A stretch of 64,000 nucleotides of DNA from ZC4RG30 sp046347045 (GTDB lineage Bacteria; Pseudomonadota; Gammaproteobacteria; Steroidobacterales; Steroidobacteraceae): contig JAXMGX010000015.1 in the NCBI GenBank assembly GCA_046347045.1, positions 59,540 through 123,539 on the forward strand. Direction: 5' to 3'. The translations under genes were made by a program, and so were the position numbers. This document shows, in pieces, positions 8,469 through 18,098 of this stretch. Numbering within the stretch: the stretch's first letter is position 1; each line of letters begins with the position of its first letter. Under the pieces are notes generated by a model. That model was not told the origin of the DNA, ran no database searches, and saw only the letters and a program-made list of their open reading frames with translations.

Positions 8469-8936
8469 ATGCGTCATCAACTTTCCGGCCGCCAGCTGTC
8501 GCGCAATGCCCCGCATCGCCGCGCCATGCTGCGCAACATGGCCGCCTCGCTGCTGAAGCACGAGACCATCCGCACCACGGTGCCGAAGGCCAAGGAGCTG
8601 CGCCGCGTCGTCGAGCCGCTGATCACGCTGGCCAAGGTGGATACCGAAGCCAAGCGCCGGCTGGCCTTCTCGCGTCTGCGCGATGCCAAGGTGGTCGAGA
8701 AGCTGTTCGCCGACCTGGGTCCGCGCTTCAAGGCGCGTGCCGGTGGTTACACCCGCATCCTGCACATGGCGCCGCGTCCCGGTGACAACGCCGACATGGC
8801 GCTGATGCAGCTCGTGGATGGTCCGGTGGCTGCTGCGGCCGCCGCGGAAGACACCAAGGGTGGCAAGAAGGCCAAGGCCAAGGCGGCCCCGAAGGCCAAG
8901 GCTGCGCCTCGCAAGAAGAAGGCTGCGGCGGCCTGA
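8469..8936 (+). CDS. rplQ: 50S ribosomal protein L17 with Lys/Ala-rich tail
   Basis: The first about 120 residues are canonical L17 (MRHQLSGRQLSRNAPHRRAM, then RAGGYTRILHMAPRPGDNAD). After that the protein continues for about 35 residues of Lys/Ala-rich low complexity ending KKKAAAA, longer than the E. coli protein. The tail is likely a disordered RNA-contacting extension. The gene ends the alpha operon and is followed by an intrinsic terminator. Confidence 0.96.
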   Translation: MRHQLSGRQLSRNAPHRRAMLRNMAASLLKHETIRTTVPKAKELRRVVEPLITLAKVDTEAKRRLAFSRLRDAKVVEKLFADLGPRFKARAGGYTRILHMAPRPGDNADMALMQLVDGPVAAAAAAEDTKGGKKAKAKAAPKAKAAPRKKKAAAA

Positions 8937-9024
8937 ACTGCGGCAGCCCGACCCGGGCTGCAGTGGCTCGAGCCACGCGCAACAAGCGGCGGCGCTAGCG
9001 CCCGCGGCGATTCGCATCCCTTCG

Positions 9025-9054
9025 AAGCCCCGGTTCATCCGGGGCTTTTTCTTT
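9025..9054 (+). terminator. Intrinsic terminator of the alpha operon
   Basis: A perfect 9-bp stem (AAGCCCCGG at 9025-9033 and CCGGGGCTT at 9039-9047) with a 5-nt loop is followed on the plus strand by TTTTTCTTT. It lies about 90 bp after rplQ and separates the ribosomal genes from the minus-strand dioxygenase. The opposite strand lacks a T run after the stem, so it acts for the plus strand. Confidence 0.9.
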
Positions 9055-9068
9055 GCGGCGCCCGCGCC

Positions 9069-9983
9069 CTAGCGCGGCACTTCGCCCGCGATGGTGGTGC
9101 GATACATCTCGCGCCGATGACCCTGGTAGTCGTTGAACGCCTGGTGCAGGCACAAGCGGTTGTCCCACAGCGCCAGCATGCCGGGTTCCCAGCGCAGTCG
9201 GCAGGTGAAGGCAGCCTGCGTCAGGTGATCGTTGAGGTATTTCAGCAGCGGCGCGGCTTCGTCCTCGCGAAAGCCCTCGAGACCGATGGCATAGGAAGGA
9301 TCGACGTACAGCGCCTTCTCGCCGGAGCGCGCATGCGTGCGCACCAGCGGATGCATGTTGCCCCGCACCTTGGTGAGCACGGCGGGCGGCAGATCCTTCA
9401 TCGCCACCAGCCGGCCGATGGGGCTGTCGCGCTGCTCGGCATTGGCCTGCGCCGAGGCGAGCACGTCGCGCATCGAGAAGTGCACCTTGAGGCCGGCGAT
9501 CATCTTCTGCATGGCCTCGCTGAGCATGGAATACGCCAGCGCGGAATTTGCCCACATGGTGTCGCCGCCGAAGGGCGGGATCTGCACCGAACGCAGCATG
9601 GTGATGGCAGGCGGCTCCGGCAGGAAGGGTGAGTCGGTGTGCCAACCGGAGCCGAAGATGTGTTCGGACTTGTCGTCGGCCTCCTTGATGAGCGGCTGCA
9701 CTTCCTTGAAGCCGGGCATGCCGTCGGTGTAGGCGTCTTCGGCGAAATCGCCGAAGCGGCGGCTGAACGAATGGTGCTCCGCGTGGCCGATTTTCTGGTC
9801 GCGGAAGTAGATCATCTTGTGCCGGAACAGCGCATCTTCGATCTCGACGAACTGCGCGTCGGTCTCGCTGCCGATGCGCACACCGAGGATTTCCGCGCCC
9901 ATGGCTGCAGCGAGCGGTCTGACCTGGATATGCCGGTATGCGCGCGCGCTGTTGTCGAACTTGCCGGTCGGGTGAAGGAACAT
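9069..9983 (-). CDS. TauD/TfdA-family 2-oxoglutarate-dependent dioxygenase
   Basis: A 304-residue Fe(II)/2-oxoglutarate dioxygenase. The iron-binding motif HxD is at His115/Asp117 (SGWHTDSPF), with the distal histidine in LWDNRLCLHQAF followed by the 2-oxoglutarate arginine in HRREMYRTTI. Other family marks are IYFRDQKI and the length of about 300. The start at 9983 was chosen because a GGAGAG site precedes it at good spacing. The substrate cannot be read from sequence: taurine, aryloxyalkanoate and other acids are all possible. No sulfonate or aromatic pathway genes lie next to it. Confidence 0.88.
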   Translation of the reverse strand: MFLHPTGKFDNSARAYRHIQVRPLAAAMGAEILGVRIGSETDAQFVEIEDALFRHKMIYFRDQKIGHAEHHSFSRRFGDFAEDAYTDGMPGFKEVQPLIKEADDKSEHIFGSGWHTDSPFLPEPPAITMLRSVQIPPFGGDTMWANSALAYSMLSEAMQKMIAGLKVHFSMRDVLASAQANAEQRDSPIGRLVAMKDLPPAVLTKVRGNMHPLVRTHARSGEKALYVDPSYAIGLEGFREDEAAPLLKYLNDHLTQAAFTCRLRWEPGMLALWDNRLCLHQAFNDYQGHRREMYRTTIAGEVPR

Positions 9984-10103
9984 CGTAAACTCTCCAGCAG
10001 CATGTATTGCCGCCCCGTCCGATGTTGACATAGGCTGGCGCAGTGTGGGGAGTGTCCCGCATCGAATAAAAATCGTATTCATCTACAGCACAAGGAATAC
10101 CCC

Positions 10104-10493
10104 ATGGGAATCGCATCGGAATTCAAGGAATTTGCCATGAAGGGCAACGTGGTCGACATGGCCGTCGGTGTCATCATCGGCGGTGCATTCGGCAAGATCG
10201 TTTCGTCCCTGGTGGGCGATGTGCTCATGCCGCCGATCGGCAAGGCTGTTGGTGGAGTCAATTTCAGCGATCTGGCGATGAAGATCGGCACCGATCCCGC
10301 GGGCAAGGACGTGCTGGTGAAGTACGGTGCTTTCCTGCAGACCGTGTTCGATTTCCTGATCATCGCGTTCGTGATCTTCATTGCGCTGAAGGGCATCAAC
10401 AAGCTGAAGAAGCCGGCGCCGGATGCGCCGCCGCCGCCCCCGCCCCGCAACGAAGTGCTGCTTGAAGAGATCCGCGACCTGCTGAAGAAGTAG
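10104..10493 (+). CDS. mscL: Large-conductance mechanosensitive channel MscL
   Basis: A 129-residue inner-membrane channel opened by membrane tension during osmotic downshock. The N-terminus (SEFKEFAMKGNVVDMAVGVI) and TM1 with IIGGAFGKIVSSLVGDVLMP are characteristic; TM2 spans roughly residues 73-98. The cytoplasmic end has a run of prolines followed by the short amphipathic helix LLEEIRDLLKK. An AAGGAA site precedes the ATG. The gene is transcribed away from the dioxygenase. Confidence 0.97.
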   Translation: MGIASEFKEFAMKGNVVDMAVGVIIGGAFGKIVSSLVGDVLMPPIGKAVGGVNFSDLAMKIGTDPAGKDVLVKYGAFLQTVFDFLIIAFVIFIALKGINKLKKPAPDAPPPPPPRNEVLLEEIRDLLKK

Positions 10494-10507
10494 CCGCGAT
10501 CCTGCAC

Positions 10508-10538
10508 GGGCGCCGCACCTTTCCAGGGTGTGGCGCCC
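10508..10538. terminator. GC-rich hairpin between convergent mscL and pepQ, probable terminator
   Basis: A 12-bp stem (GGGCGCCGCACC at 10508-10519 pairing with 10527-10538, one G-T pair) with a 7-nt loop lies between the two convergent stop codons. No T run follows on either strand, so it is not a classical intrinsic terminator; it may still end or stabilise the transcripts. Confidence 0.45.
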
Positions 10539-10565
10539 CGCGCCACGCCGGAATCCTGCGCCGGT

Positions 10566-11891
10566 CTAGTGCGCGAGCGCCGCGAATGCGGCGCGGGTCA
10601 GGTTCTCGCCATCGCCGGCGCGAACCACCATGTTGTCCTCGATGCGGATGCCGCCGCAGGGACGAAGTTCATCCACCAGCCGCCAATCGACGCGCCCCGC
10701 GTGCGGGCCCGCCTTGAGCCTCGCCAGCAGGCTGTCGATGAAATACAGCCCCGGCTCCACGGTGACCACCATGCCCGGCTGCAGATGCCGGGTCAGGCGC
10801 AGCGCCGGATGACCCGGCGGACGCGGGATCATGTCGCCCTCGGGCTGGTCGCGGAAGCCGCCCACATCGTGCACCTGCAGGCCCAGCAGATGACCCAGGC
10901 CATGCGGCAGGAACACGGCCGACACCCCCGATTCCAGCGCCTCTTCCGGCGACATGCGGATCAGGCCCGCCTCACGCAGCAGCGCGGCGACCAGGCGATG
11001 CGTTTCCAGGTGCAGTTCGCGCCAGTCGAGCCCGGCGCGCACCTTGCCGCAGAGCCGTTGCTGCAGCGCCTCCATGCCCTCCACCAGCGCGGCGAACGGT
11101 CCGGGCTGGGCAGCCCAGGTGCGCGTGATGTCGCTGGCGTATCCGCAAGCGCTGGCGCCGGCATCGATCAACAGGGAATGCCGTTTTGCCGGCGCAGCGC
11201 GTTCGCGTAGCTGGTAGTGCAGCGTGGCGCAGTGCTCGTTCAGCGCCACGATGCTGCCGTAGGGCAGCTCGGTTTCGTTCTGACCCGTGGCTTCGAGAAA
11301 GGCCAGATGGATGGCGAACTCGCTGTGACCCGCCCGGAAAGACTCCGCGGCCGCCAGGTGGCCGCGGGCGCCGATGAGGCTGGCCTCGCGCATGCAGCCC
11401 AGTTCGTAGTCGCTCTTGATCGCCCGCTCCAGCTCCAGACGTCCCACCAGGCGCGCGGGGTTCGAGACCCAGCCGCTCGGGGCCGATGATTCGCCCAGCC
11501 AGGCCACCTTGCCCGTCAGGCCCAGCGCCCGCTCCAGCGCGGCCTGGGCCGAGGGTAGGGCCACAACATGGAACTGCCGGGTCCAGTCCCCGGTGGGCAG
11601 TTGCGGCGGCGCATGCCAGTAATCCTCGGGCGTGACCAGAAGCAGCTCGGGCAATTCGTTGTTTTTCAACAAAATGAGACTGCCAGGGGCCGCAGGGGCG
11701 GGCGCCAGCCACTGATACCAGGCGTTGGGGTGGTAGGGGTAGGTGTGATCGTCCTGGAATACGTAGTGCAAGCGGCCGGCTTCGATGACCAGCGCATCCA
11801 GGCCAGCCTCAGCCAGCGCCGCGCGTATCGCCGCCAGCACTCGCGCGAGGTGGGTGGAGTAATGGTTGCTTGCTTCGGTGGGTGGGGTCAT
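10566..11891 (-). CDS. pepQ: M24-family Xaa-Pro dipeptidase
   Basis: A 441-residue cytoplasmic metallopeptidase (E. coli PepQ has 443) that splits dipeptides with C-terminal proline. The two-metal site of the pita-bread fold is visible: Asp in LLIDAGAS, Asp in SDITRTW, His in HGLGHLLGLQVHD, Glu in VTVEPGLYF and Glu in GGIRIEDNMVV. The start at 11891 was preferred over an in-frame GTG/ATG further upstream because MTPPTEASNHYSTHLARV gives the family length. PepQ-type enzymes can also hydrolyse organophosphates; the cellular role here is probably peptide turnover. Confidence 0.88.
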   Translation of the reverse strand: MTPPTEASNHYSTHLARVLAAIRAALAEAGLDALVIEAGRLHYVFQDDHTYPYHPNAWYQWLAPAPAAPGSLILLKNNELPELLLVTPEDYWHAPPQLPTGDWTRQFHVVALPSAQAALERALGLTGKVAWLGESSAPSGWVSNPARLVGRLELERAIKSDYELGCMREASLIGARGHLAAAESFRAGHSEFAIHLAFLEATGQNETELPYGSIVALNEHCATLHYQLRERAAPAKRHSLLIDAGASACGYASDITRTWAAQPGPFAALVEGMEALQQRLCGKVRAGLDWRELHLETHRLVAALLREAGLIRMSPEEALESGVSAVFLPHGLGHLLGLQVHDVGGFRDQPEGDMIPRPPGHPALRLTRHLQPGMVVTVEPGLYFIDSLLARLKAGPHAGRVDWRLVDELRPCGGIRIEDNMVVRAGDGENLTRAAFAALAH

Positions 11892-11972
11892 GGCAGTACA
11901 GATATTGCCACTGGCATGTTTCGAACGCCGCAAATGTCGTGAATCAGCGACGATCCGGATGCGTGAACAAAT

Positions 11973-12000
11973 TTGAATCAGTTCGCAAAACAGCTAGAAT
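11973..12000 (+). promoter_or_regulatory. Probable sigma70 promoter for the small lipoprotein gene
   Basis: TTGAAT (11973-11978) and TAGAAT (11995-12000) are separated by 16 bp, a good match to the housekeeping consensus. Transcription would start near 12007, giving an untranslated leader of about 80 nt before the ATG at 12090. The region is AT-richer than its surroundings. Confidence 0.6.
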
Positions 12001-12089
12001 TTCCGCAGCGATGCGAATCGTCAGGGCTTGCGCCCTTTGTTGTTTCCAGGTCTCTGTAATCCATTTTCCATCTCTGGGGTAATTGTTCG

Positions 12090-12308
12090 ATGAAAACCAA
12101 ACTCGTTCTGAGCGCTTTCGCGGTTGCGCTGGCTCTGGCTGCTTGCGCGAAGAAGGAAGAGGCTGCTGCTCCTGCCGAGGCTGCCGCTCCGGCTGCCGCT
12201 CCTGCCGAAGCCGCTCCGGCTCCTGCTGCCGAGGCTGCCCCGGCTCCGGCCGCTGACGCCGCTGCTGCTCCGGCTGCTGCCCCGGCTCCGGCCGAACCTG
12301 CCAAGTAA
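12090..12308 (+). CDS. Small Ala/Pro-rich lipoprotein
   Basis: A 72-residue protein with a lipoprotein signal: basic MKTK, a hydrophobic stretch and lipobox LAAC with Cys19. The mature part begins with a charged KKEE and then is only Ala, Pro, Glu and Asp in an irregular repeat of APAE and APAA units. Such composition suggests an extended, flexible envelope spacer and not a folded enzyme. The gene has its own promoter and strong downstream hairpins, so it is probably a well-expressed single-gene unit. No homologous function is recognised. Confidence 0.8.
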   Translation: MKTKLVLSAFAVALALAACAKKEEAAAPAEAAAPAAAPAEAAPAPAAEAAPAPAADAAAAPAAAPAPAEPAK

Positions 12309-12328
12309 GTCGCAGGCGCAAGCCAGTT

Positions 12329-12350
12329 CGCTCGACTGAGAAGTCGAGCG
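12329..12350 (+). other. Perfect hairpin with GAGA tetraloop after the small lipoprotein gene
   Basis: CGCTCGACT at 12329-12337 pairs perfectly with AGTCGAGCG at 12342-12350 across a GAGA loop, a GNRA-type tetraloop. It lies 20 bp after the lipoprotein stop and just before the terminator hairpin. It may protect the mRNA 3' end. Confidence 0.6.
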
Positions 12351-12356
12351 GGCAAG

Positions 12357-12395
12357 AGCCCGGCCAGGTGCATATCCTGTCCGGGCTTTCTTGTT
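12357..12395 (+). terminator. Intrinsic terminator of the small lipoprotein gene
   Basis: An 11-bp stem with one mismatch (12358-12368 with 12376-12386, extended by A-T pairs) is followed by TTTCTTGTTT. The T-rich stretch is moderate but the stem is strong, and together with the previous hairpin it ends the lipoprotein transcript. The GNAT gene starts immediately afterwards. Confidence 0.75.
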
Positions 12396-12411
12396 TCTGG
12401 CGGATGCAGAC

Positions 12412-12920
12412 ATGACGGTCACAGTGCGGGATGCGCGGACCCAGCCCGGAGATCGGAAATGGATCCAGGGCGTGTATCGCGAGTACATGGACGATCTGGG
12501 CCTGTTGAACACCGGCATCTTCCCGTCGCTGGGGGAAATCGGTCATCGAGAGCCGGATCAGCTCGAGCGCTGGTTCATGGACAGCTCCGCGACGCTGCTC
12601 ACCATCGTCGATGATGGCCAGCCCGCGGGCTTCGCACTGGTGGCGCGCGACACGCGCACCTCGCGCGAAGCCGACTACCGCATGGCGGAATTCTTCATCT
12701 CGCGCCCGTACCGGCGCCGCGGCCTGGGCCGCAGCGCGGTGGGGCTGATCCTGCGGCGCTTCGCGGGGCGGTGGGAGATCGTCGAATACTCGCGCAATCC
12801 CGCGGCGGTGAAGTTCTGGCGCAACGTGGTCAGCGCATTCACGCGCGGGGATTTCCGCGAGCGCAGCGGCAATGGTGAAGTGCGGCAGTACTTCACTTCA
12901 TCGCACAGTCATTCGACCGG

Positions 12921-12924
<4 letters not shown>
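12412..12924 (+). CDS. GNAT-family N-acetyltransferase
   Basis: A 170-residue protein with the GNAT acetyl-CoA signature RRRGLGRSAVGLILRR (residues about 108-123) after the strand MAEFFISRPY. The substrate is unknown. The ATG at 12412 was chosen; an upstream TTG would fall in the terminator T tract. Its TAG stop overlaps the uvrA stop on the other strand (shared CTAG). The gene has no clear promoter of its own, so it may depend on read-through. Confidence 0.8.
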
Positions 12925-15746
<2,822 letters not shown>

Positions 15747-15896
15747 GGAGGCGAAGGGGGGCGGGAAAACGATTACTATAGCCCCCTCAACGGGACCAGC
15801 GCGCCTAACTGGATGCTCGCGGCAGGAATGCAGCGGGTGTCCGGGGCGGGGCGCAATTAGGCTGGGCTTCCACGGTTCTTCTTGCAGGGGTCAGTC

Positions 15897-16367
15897 ATGG
15901 CACGCGGCATCAACAAGGTCATTCTCATCGGCAACCTGGGCCAGGATCCGGAATCGCGGACCACGCCGGGCGGTGCCACCGTCACCAACATCCGCATCGC
16001 CACCTCCGAGAGCTGGCGCGACAAGCAGAGCGGCGAGATGAAGGAACAGACGGAATGGCACACCGTCGTCATGTGGAACCGCCTGGGCGAGATCGCCGCC
16101 GAATACCTGCGCAAGGGTTCGCAGGTGTACATCGAGGGCCGCCTGCGCACGCGCAAGTGGCAGGACAAATCCGGCAACGACCGCTACACCACCGAGATCA
16201 TTGCCAGTGAAATGCAGATGATGGGCGGGCGGGGCGGCGGCGGGGCATCCCAGGAAACCCGGGACAACCGCGACCCCGGCGCAGAAAACTTCTCCGGCGG
16301 GGGGGCGGGCGGCCCCCAGGGTGGTGGTGGCGCCGCGGAGGACTTCGACGACGACATTCCCTTCTAG
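15897..16367 (+). CDS. ssb: Single-stranded DNA-binding protein
   Basis: A 156-residue SSB. The N-terminal OB fold starts MARGINKVILIGNLGQDPE and contains WHTVVMWNRLGEIA and the KGSQVYIEGRLRTRKWQD block. It is followed by a Gly-rich linker and the acidic tip DFDDDIPF that recruits repair and replication partners. It lies divergent from uvrA with a 150-bp intergenic region, the common ssb-uvrA arrangement of Proteobacteria. Confidence 0.98.
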   Translation: MARGINKVILIGNLGQDPESRTTPGGATVTNIRIATSESWRDKQSGEMKEQTEWHTVVMWNRLGEIAAEYLRKGSQVYIEGRLRTRKWQDKSGNDRYTTEIIASEMQMMGGRGGGGASQETRDNRDPGAENFSGGGAGGPQGGGGAAEDFDDDIPF

Positions 16368-16397
16368 CCCGGGCGGCCGCCATGGCAACATGTTCGC

Positions 16398-17147
16398 ATG
16401 GCGGCTCCCGTACCTGACATAACCCTGCTCCGGCGTAGCTGTGCGCCCTGCACCATGCGCCAGTTCTGCCAGCACGCAGGGCTGCCGCAGCGCACGCCCA
16501 GCTCGGCGCTGGGCAAGGCCTTCGAGATCAGCCGCGGCGACAGTCTGTTCCGTCCGGGCGATACCGACGGCCGCGTGTACGCGGTGCGCAGTGGCGCGCT
16601 GAAAACCATCGCCATCACCGCCGATGGCGAGGAGCATGTGCTGGGCTTTCACCTGCCGGGCGAGCTGCTCGGTCTCGACTCGCTGGCCACCGGCACGCAT
16701 TGCGCCGAAGCCGTGGCGCTGTCCAACACGCAGGTGTGCGAATTTCCCGTGCAGGGAATACTCAACCGCAGCGCCACGGTACCCGAACTGGGTGCGCGCA
16801 TGCTGCAGGTGCTGGGCAACAGTGCGCTCGACAGCCGCGTGCATGTCGATCTGCTGCTGCGCCGTCAGGCCGACGAGCGCCTGGCGATGTTCCTGCACGA
16901 CCTGCTGAAGCGCTTCGGCAGGCATGGCATCCATGCCTCGCTGATGCTGCCGATGAGCCGCGAGGATGTGGGCCGCTACATGGGACTTGCGCTCGAGACG
17001 GTGAGTCGTTCGCTGACGCGCCTGCAGGAAGAAGGGTTGATCGAGGTGTCCGGGCGCAGCGTGCGGGTGCTCGATGAAGAACGACTGCGGCGCATGGCCG
17101 TGCTGACGGACACGCCGCCGGGGGCGCCGCTGGAACAGCAGGCTTAG
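16398..17147 (+). CDS. fnr: FNR/ANR-type oxygen-sensing transcription regulator
   Basis: A 249-residue CRP/FNR-family regulator with all four iron-sulfur cysteines: Cys15, Cys18 and Cys24 in CAPCTMRQFC plus Cys114 in TQVCEFP. The C-terminal helix-turn-helix carries ETVSR, the E-x-x-S-R recognition motif that reads TTGAT-N4-ATCAA. It is therefore predicted to bind a [4Fe-4S] cluster and to dimerise and activate under low oxygen. The adjacent cbb3 cluster has a matching site at 25556-25569, so that cluster is a likely target. The gene follows ssb by 30 bp. Confidence 0.93.
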   Translation: MAAPVPDITLLRRSCAPCTMRQFCQHAGLPQRTPSSALGKAFEISRGDSLFRPGDTDGRVYAVRSGALKTIAITADGEEHVLGFHLPGELLGLDSLATGTHCAEAVALSNTQVCEFPVQGILNRSATVPELGARMLQVLGNSALDSRVHVDLLLRRQADERLAMFLHDLLKRFGRHGIHASLMLPMSREDVGRYMGLALETVSRSLTRLQEEGLIEVSGRSVRVLDEERLRRMAVLTDTPPGAPLEQQA

Positions 17148-17160
17148 ACGCCTTGCCCGT

Positions 17161-17922
17161 TCAGCCGATACTGCGACAGCCCAGCGCGCGCAACGCCGCG
17201 TGCAGGTGCGGCACGCCGGCCAGCCAGGGCGCGAACACGGTGATGAGGCCGGCGACGAGGATGACCGTGGCCAGTGCCATGCGCGCCGGACCCTGCTGCA
17301 GCCGCTGACCCAGCCGCGCGCCGCTCCAGGTGAGCGGCACCATCGCCGGCAGCGTGCCGGCGCCGAAGGCCAGCATCAACAGCGCACCATGCAGCGCGCT
17401 CGACTGCAGCCATGCAGCCAGCAGCACGGTGGCCGACAGCCCGCAGGGCAGCCAGCCCCACAGCATGCCGCCGGCCAGCCGGCCCACGTGCCCGCCCACG
17501 GGCAGGCGCTTCTGCAGCGGTGACAGGAAGCGGCTCCACAACATGCCCGGCGCACGCAGGAAGGCGAGGCGGCCGCTGCGGTCGAAAAGCCGCAGCGCCG
17601 CGATGATGAGCACCGCGCCGGCTGCGGCGCGCGCCGCCAGCGACAGCGCGGGCAGTTGCGCGACACTGACGATGCCGTGGCCGATGCCGCCGGCGAGCGC
17701 GCCGGCGAGTGCATAGCCGGCAATGCGGCCGAGGTTCGGTTCCAGCGCTGCGAGCCAGGCCGCGGCCGGTGTGGCGCGGGCGTGTGTCACAGCGGTGGAC
17801 ATGGCGCCACCGCGTGTGGCGCTGAAACCCGTGGCGATGCCGCCGCACATCAGCGCGCAGTGCGCGCTGCCCATCAGGCCGCTGAGCGCGGCGCCGCCGA
17901 GCAGCAGCAGATCGACGTTCAT
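17161..17922 (-). CDS. TauE/DsbD-like membrane protein of the cbb3 cluster
   Basis: A 253-residue polytopic membrane protein with about six helices. The first helix carries SAHCALMCGG, a Cys-x3-Cys pair preceded by His, and a later helix has WGWLPCGLSATV with another Cys. This pattern is typical of the sulfite exporter TauE/SafE (DsbD_2) proteins encoded beside ccoS and ccoI in many Proteobacteria. The role is presumably copper or thiol handling during cbb3 assembly; that is inferred from context. Its start overlaps the ccoS stop by 4 bp. Confidence 0.75.
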   Translation of the reverse strand: MNVDLLLLGGAALSGLMGSAHCALMCGGIATGFSATRGGAMSTAVTHARATPAAAWLAALEPNLGRIAGYALAGALAGGIGHGIVSVAQLPALSLAARAAAGAVLIIAALRLFDRSGRLAFLRAPGMLWSRFLSPLQKRLPVGGHVGRLAGGMLWGWLPCGLSATVLLAAWLQSSALHGALLMLAFGAGTLPAMVPLTWSGARLGQRLQQGPARMALATVILVAGLITVFAPWLAGVPHLHAALRALGCRSIG

Positions 17923-18098
17923 CGCGGGTCCTGCGGGGGCTGGGCGGGCGGTGCTTCCGGCTGCTTGTCGGCCAGCACATCCAGCGGCGGGGTGTCGAGG
18001 TCGTCGAACTGGCCATTGCGCACGGCCCAGACGAAGGCGGCGATCATCACCACCAGCAGCACCAGGCTGAGCGGAATCAGCAGCAGCAGGATGTTCAT
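17919..18098 (-). CDS. ccoS: Cbb3 oxidase maturation protein CcoS
   Basis: A 59-residue protein with a single N-terminal membrane helix, MNILLLLIPLSLVLLVVMIA, followed by FVWAVRNGQFDDLDTPPLD, the conserved CcoS motif. In other bacteria CcoS is needed for heme and copper insertion into CcoN. It overlaps ccoI upstream and the TauE-like gene downstream, each by 4 bp. Confidence 0.92.
   Translation of the reverse strand: MNILLLLIPLSLVLLVVMIAAFVWAVRNGQFDDLDTPPLDVLADKQPEAPPAQPPQDPR

Noticed and set aside
10025..10030. Perfect TTGACA before mscL
   Set aside because: No -10-like sequence at 16-18 bp on the plus strand, so it was not called a promoter.
12140..12300. Repeated GCTGCTCCTGCC-like units as a DNA tandem repeat or CRISPR
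   Set aside because: The repetition follows from Ala/Pro codons inside a lipoprotein gene; there are no regular spacers.
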